The notes under the pieces are model-generated. The model searched no databases, was not told the DNA's origin, and saw only the letters and a program-made list of their open reading frames with translations. Shown piece by piece: positions 6,590 through 7,883 of a DNA stretch of 7,883 nucleotides (position 1 is its first letter; the number at the start of each line of letters is the position of its first letter). The DNA lies in assembly GCA_007119455.1 (NCBI GenBank), contig SKPR01000174.1:1-7883 (forward strand). The letters run 5' to 3'. The DNA comes from Candidatus Brevefilum sp. GTDB taxonomy: Bacteria; Chloroflexota; Anaerolineae; Anaerolineales; Anaerolineaceae. The translations under genes and the position numbers were made by a program.

Positions 6590-7822
6590 ATGAGTCAAAT
6601 GAGCGAAGTGATTAATAAGTTATTACCGGTAGACACCCAAGACATCACCCAGGTTGTAAGGTCTGTGTTTGATATCCAGAGTGTAACAGCGGGAAGCCCC
6701 AGGCTGGGTTATCATGTTCGTTACGAGGGTCAACTTAAATGGGCGGACAGTGAAAAGGCATATGATCACCTGACCGAATCCCTTGACCCGATGGGATTGA
6801 TGCCCCTGTTTCGGGTCGAGAACGATCAACAGGTTGTCATCATTATTGAACAAAGACCTGAACCCAAAATGGGTGCGGTTTGGGTGAATATCCTGTTGTT
6901 TGTCCTGACCATCCTGAGCGTGATGTTTACAGGCGCGCAATTTGGTGAAACGGATCCGTCAACCTTGACCCAGGCCTCCTTTGGGGGTTGGGTCCGCTTT
7001 ATCCTGCAGGGCTGGCCCTTTGCCGTAAGCCTGGTTGGGATTCTCCTGGCCCATGAACTGGGCCATTATCTGGTTGGTCGAGCCCGGGGAGAAAAGGTAA
7101 CCCTACCATACTTCATCCCATTTCCCTTCAGTGCCTTTGGTACGATGGGTGCCTTCATAAACATGAAAGAGATTCCCAAGAACCGCAAGCATTTGCTCGA
7201 TATCGGCATGGCCGGACCTTTGATCGGACTGCTGGTTACCCTGCCTGTTTTATTCATCGGCCTCAGCCTTTCCACAGTTGGCCCGATCGAATCAGAAGTT
7301 CCTCAGGGATATCTTATTTTCATGGAAGGTAACTCAATTTTGTACCTGCTGGCCAAATACTTAACCTTTGGTGAACTATTACCGCAGCCGATCAGTTACG
7401 GTGATATGGCCCCTTTCCTTTACTGGGTTCGGTATTTTTTCACCGGTATGCCTGTACCCCTGGGTGGGCTTGACGTGCAAATCCATTCGGTTGCCTGGGC
7501 GGGCTGGGCAGGATTATTTGTCACGGCAATCAATCTCATCCCGGCTGGCCAACTGGATGGTGGTCACATCCTCTATGTCCTGCTGGGAAAAAAGAAAGCA
7601 AGGCTGATCTTTCCATTTGTCCTTGGTGCTCTGGTCCTGTTAGGCCTGGCCTGGCAGGGATGGTGGCTTTGGGCTGCATTGATCTTCTTCTTTGGCCGGC
7701 GTTATGCTGAACCCCTGGATCAGATCACACCCATAGACCGGAAGCGGAAAATCCTCGGTGTGGTAGCGCTTATTGTCTTCATCCTGATCTTTATCCCGGT
7801 TCCTCTGGTGGTGATCCAATGA
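6590..7822 (+). CDS. Site-2 protease family (M50) intramembrane zinc metalloprotease
   Basis: This 410-residue protein is an intramembrane protease that would cleave membrane-spanning substrates, as in regulated proteolysis of signalling proteins. The zinc-binding HELGH lies at 155-159 within a hydrophobic segment, with E156 as catalytic base. The third ligand is D323 in NLIPAGQLDGGH (315-326), also in a hydrophobic segment. The AFGTMGAFINMKE stretch (182-194) is typical of the branch that includes the plant EGY-like proteases. Residues 1-93 form a soluble alpha/beta-looking domain ahead of the first membrane segment (about 97-116). Further membrane segments lie near 203-228, 298-318, 336-369 and 388-409. 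No PDZ domain is present, unlike RseP. The gene is divergent from the SAM-related operon across about 130 bases. Its substrate cannot be told from the window. The length is normal and the frame intact. Confidence 0.92.
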   Translation: MSQMSEVINKLLPVDTQDITQVVRSVFDIQSVTAGSPRLGYHVRYEGQLKWADSEKAYDHLTESLDPMGLMPLFRVENDQQVVIIIEQRPEPKMGAVWVNILLFVLTILSVMFTGAQFGETDPSTLTQASFGGWVRFILQGWPFAVSLVGILLAHELGHYLVGRARGEKVTLPYFIPFPFSAFGTMGAFINMKEIPKNRKHLLDIGMAGPLIGLLVTLPVLFIGLSLSTVGPIESEVPQGYLIFMEGNSILYLLAKYLTFGELLPQPISYGDMAPFLYWVRYFFTGMPVPLGGLDVQIHSVAWAGWAGLFVTAINLIPAGQLDGGHILYVLLGKKKARLIFPFVLGALVLLGLAWQGWWLWAALIFFFGRRYAEPLDQITPIDRKRKILGVVALIVFILIFIPVPLVVIQ

Positions 7823-7883
7823 AAGCGATAAAGTAACAAAAAAATAATCTTTCAAGGTGTTTTAGCATCCTGGGTGCATTGAC
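7823..7883. other. Trailing intergenic sequence, no gene recognised
   Basis: The 61 bases after the protease stop are AT-rich with an A-run near 7838-7845. A five-codon frame starts at an ATG overlapping the stop (ATGA) and ends at once. A possible TGAAAG/CTTTCA pairing would need a loop of more than 20 bases, so no terminator is called. Confidence 0.5.

Noticed and set aside
7819..7836. Start codon overlapping the site-2 protease stop (ATGA)
   Set aside because: The frame ends after five codons, so it is not a gene within the window.
7820..7854. TGAAAG/CTTTCA inverted repeat as a terminator
   Set aside because: The stem is six weak base pairs with a loop of more than 20 bases and no T-run directly after it.

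Overview
The window looks like a chromosomal segment of a bacterium of moderate GC content. It has no rRNA, tRNA, CRISPR array or insertion sequence. The protein types (a site-2 protease with a soluble N-terminal domain, a membrane-anchored HExxH peptidase with a proline-rich insert, and exported radical SAM proteins) remind me of Chloroflexota, possibly Anaerolineae. That assignment is inference from style, not a match to a marker gene.

Layout, left to right. Bases 1-65 probably hold the last 20 codons of a plus-strand gene. A minus-strand membrane-anchored zinc peptidase (69-1367) converges on it. A divergent spacer (1368-1613) holds an extended -10 promoter for the peptidase and a -35/-10 promoter for a plus-strand radical SAM protein of the PflX/COG1313 type (1614-2702). 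One base separates the end of that gene from the end of a second, minus-strand radical SAM protein of the AmrS (AmmeMemoRadiSam) type (2704-3879). The second gene is the last of a tightly overlapping minus-strand operon. Upstream of it lie an 806-residue membrane protein with a central spermidine-synthase-like domain (3872-6292) and, at the head, a 57-codon N-terminal remnant of a SAM-dependent methyltransferase (6286-6459). A divergent promoter region separates the operon from a plus-strand site-2 family metalloprotease (6590-7822).

The main theme is SAM-fold proteins at the cell envelope. Both radical SAM proteins carry twin-arginine export signals. Counting membrane segments in the spermidine-synthase-like protein with the positive-inside rule places its Rossmann domain on the outer face. 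If both readings are right, the operon and its convergent neighbour form an extracytoplasmic SAM-related system, which is unexpected because SAM is made in the cytoplasm. The substrate and product are unknown.

Two minus-strand transcripts appear to begin at or almost at their AUG (leaderless), while the internal operon gene and the plus-strand radical SAM gene have clear Shine-Dalgarno sequences. No convincing rho-independent terminator was seen, even at the two tail-to-tail junctions.
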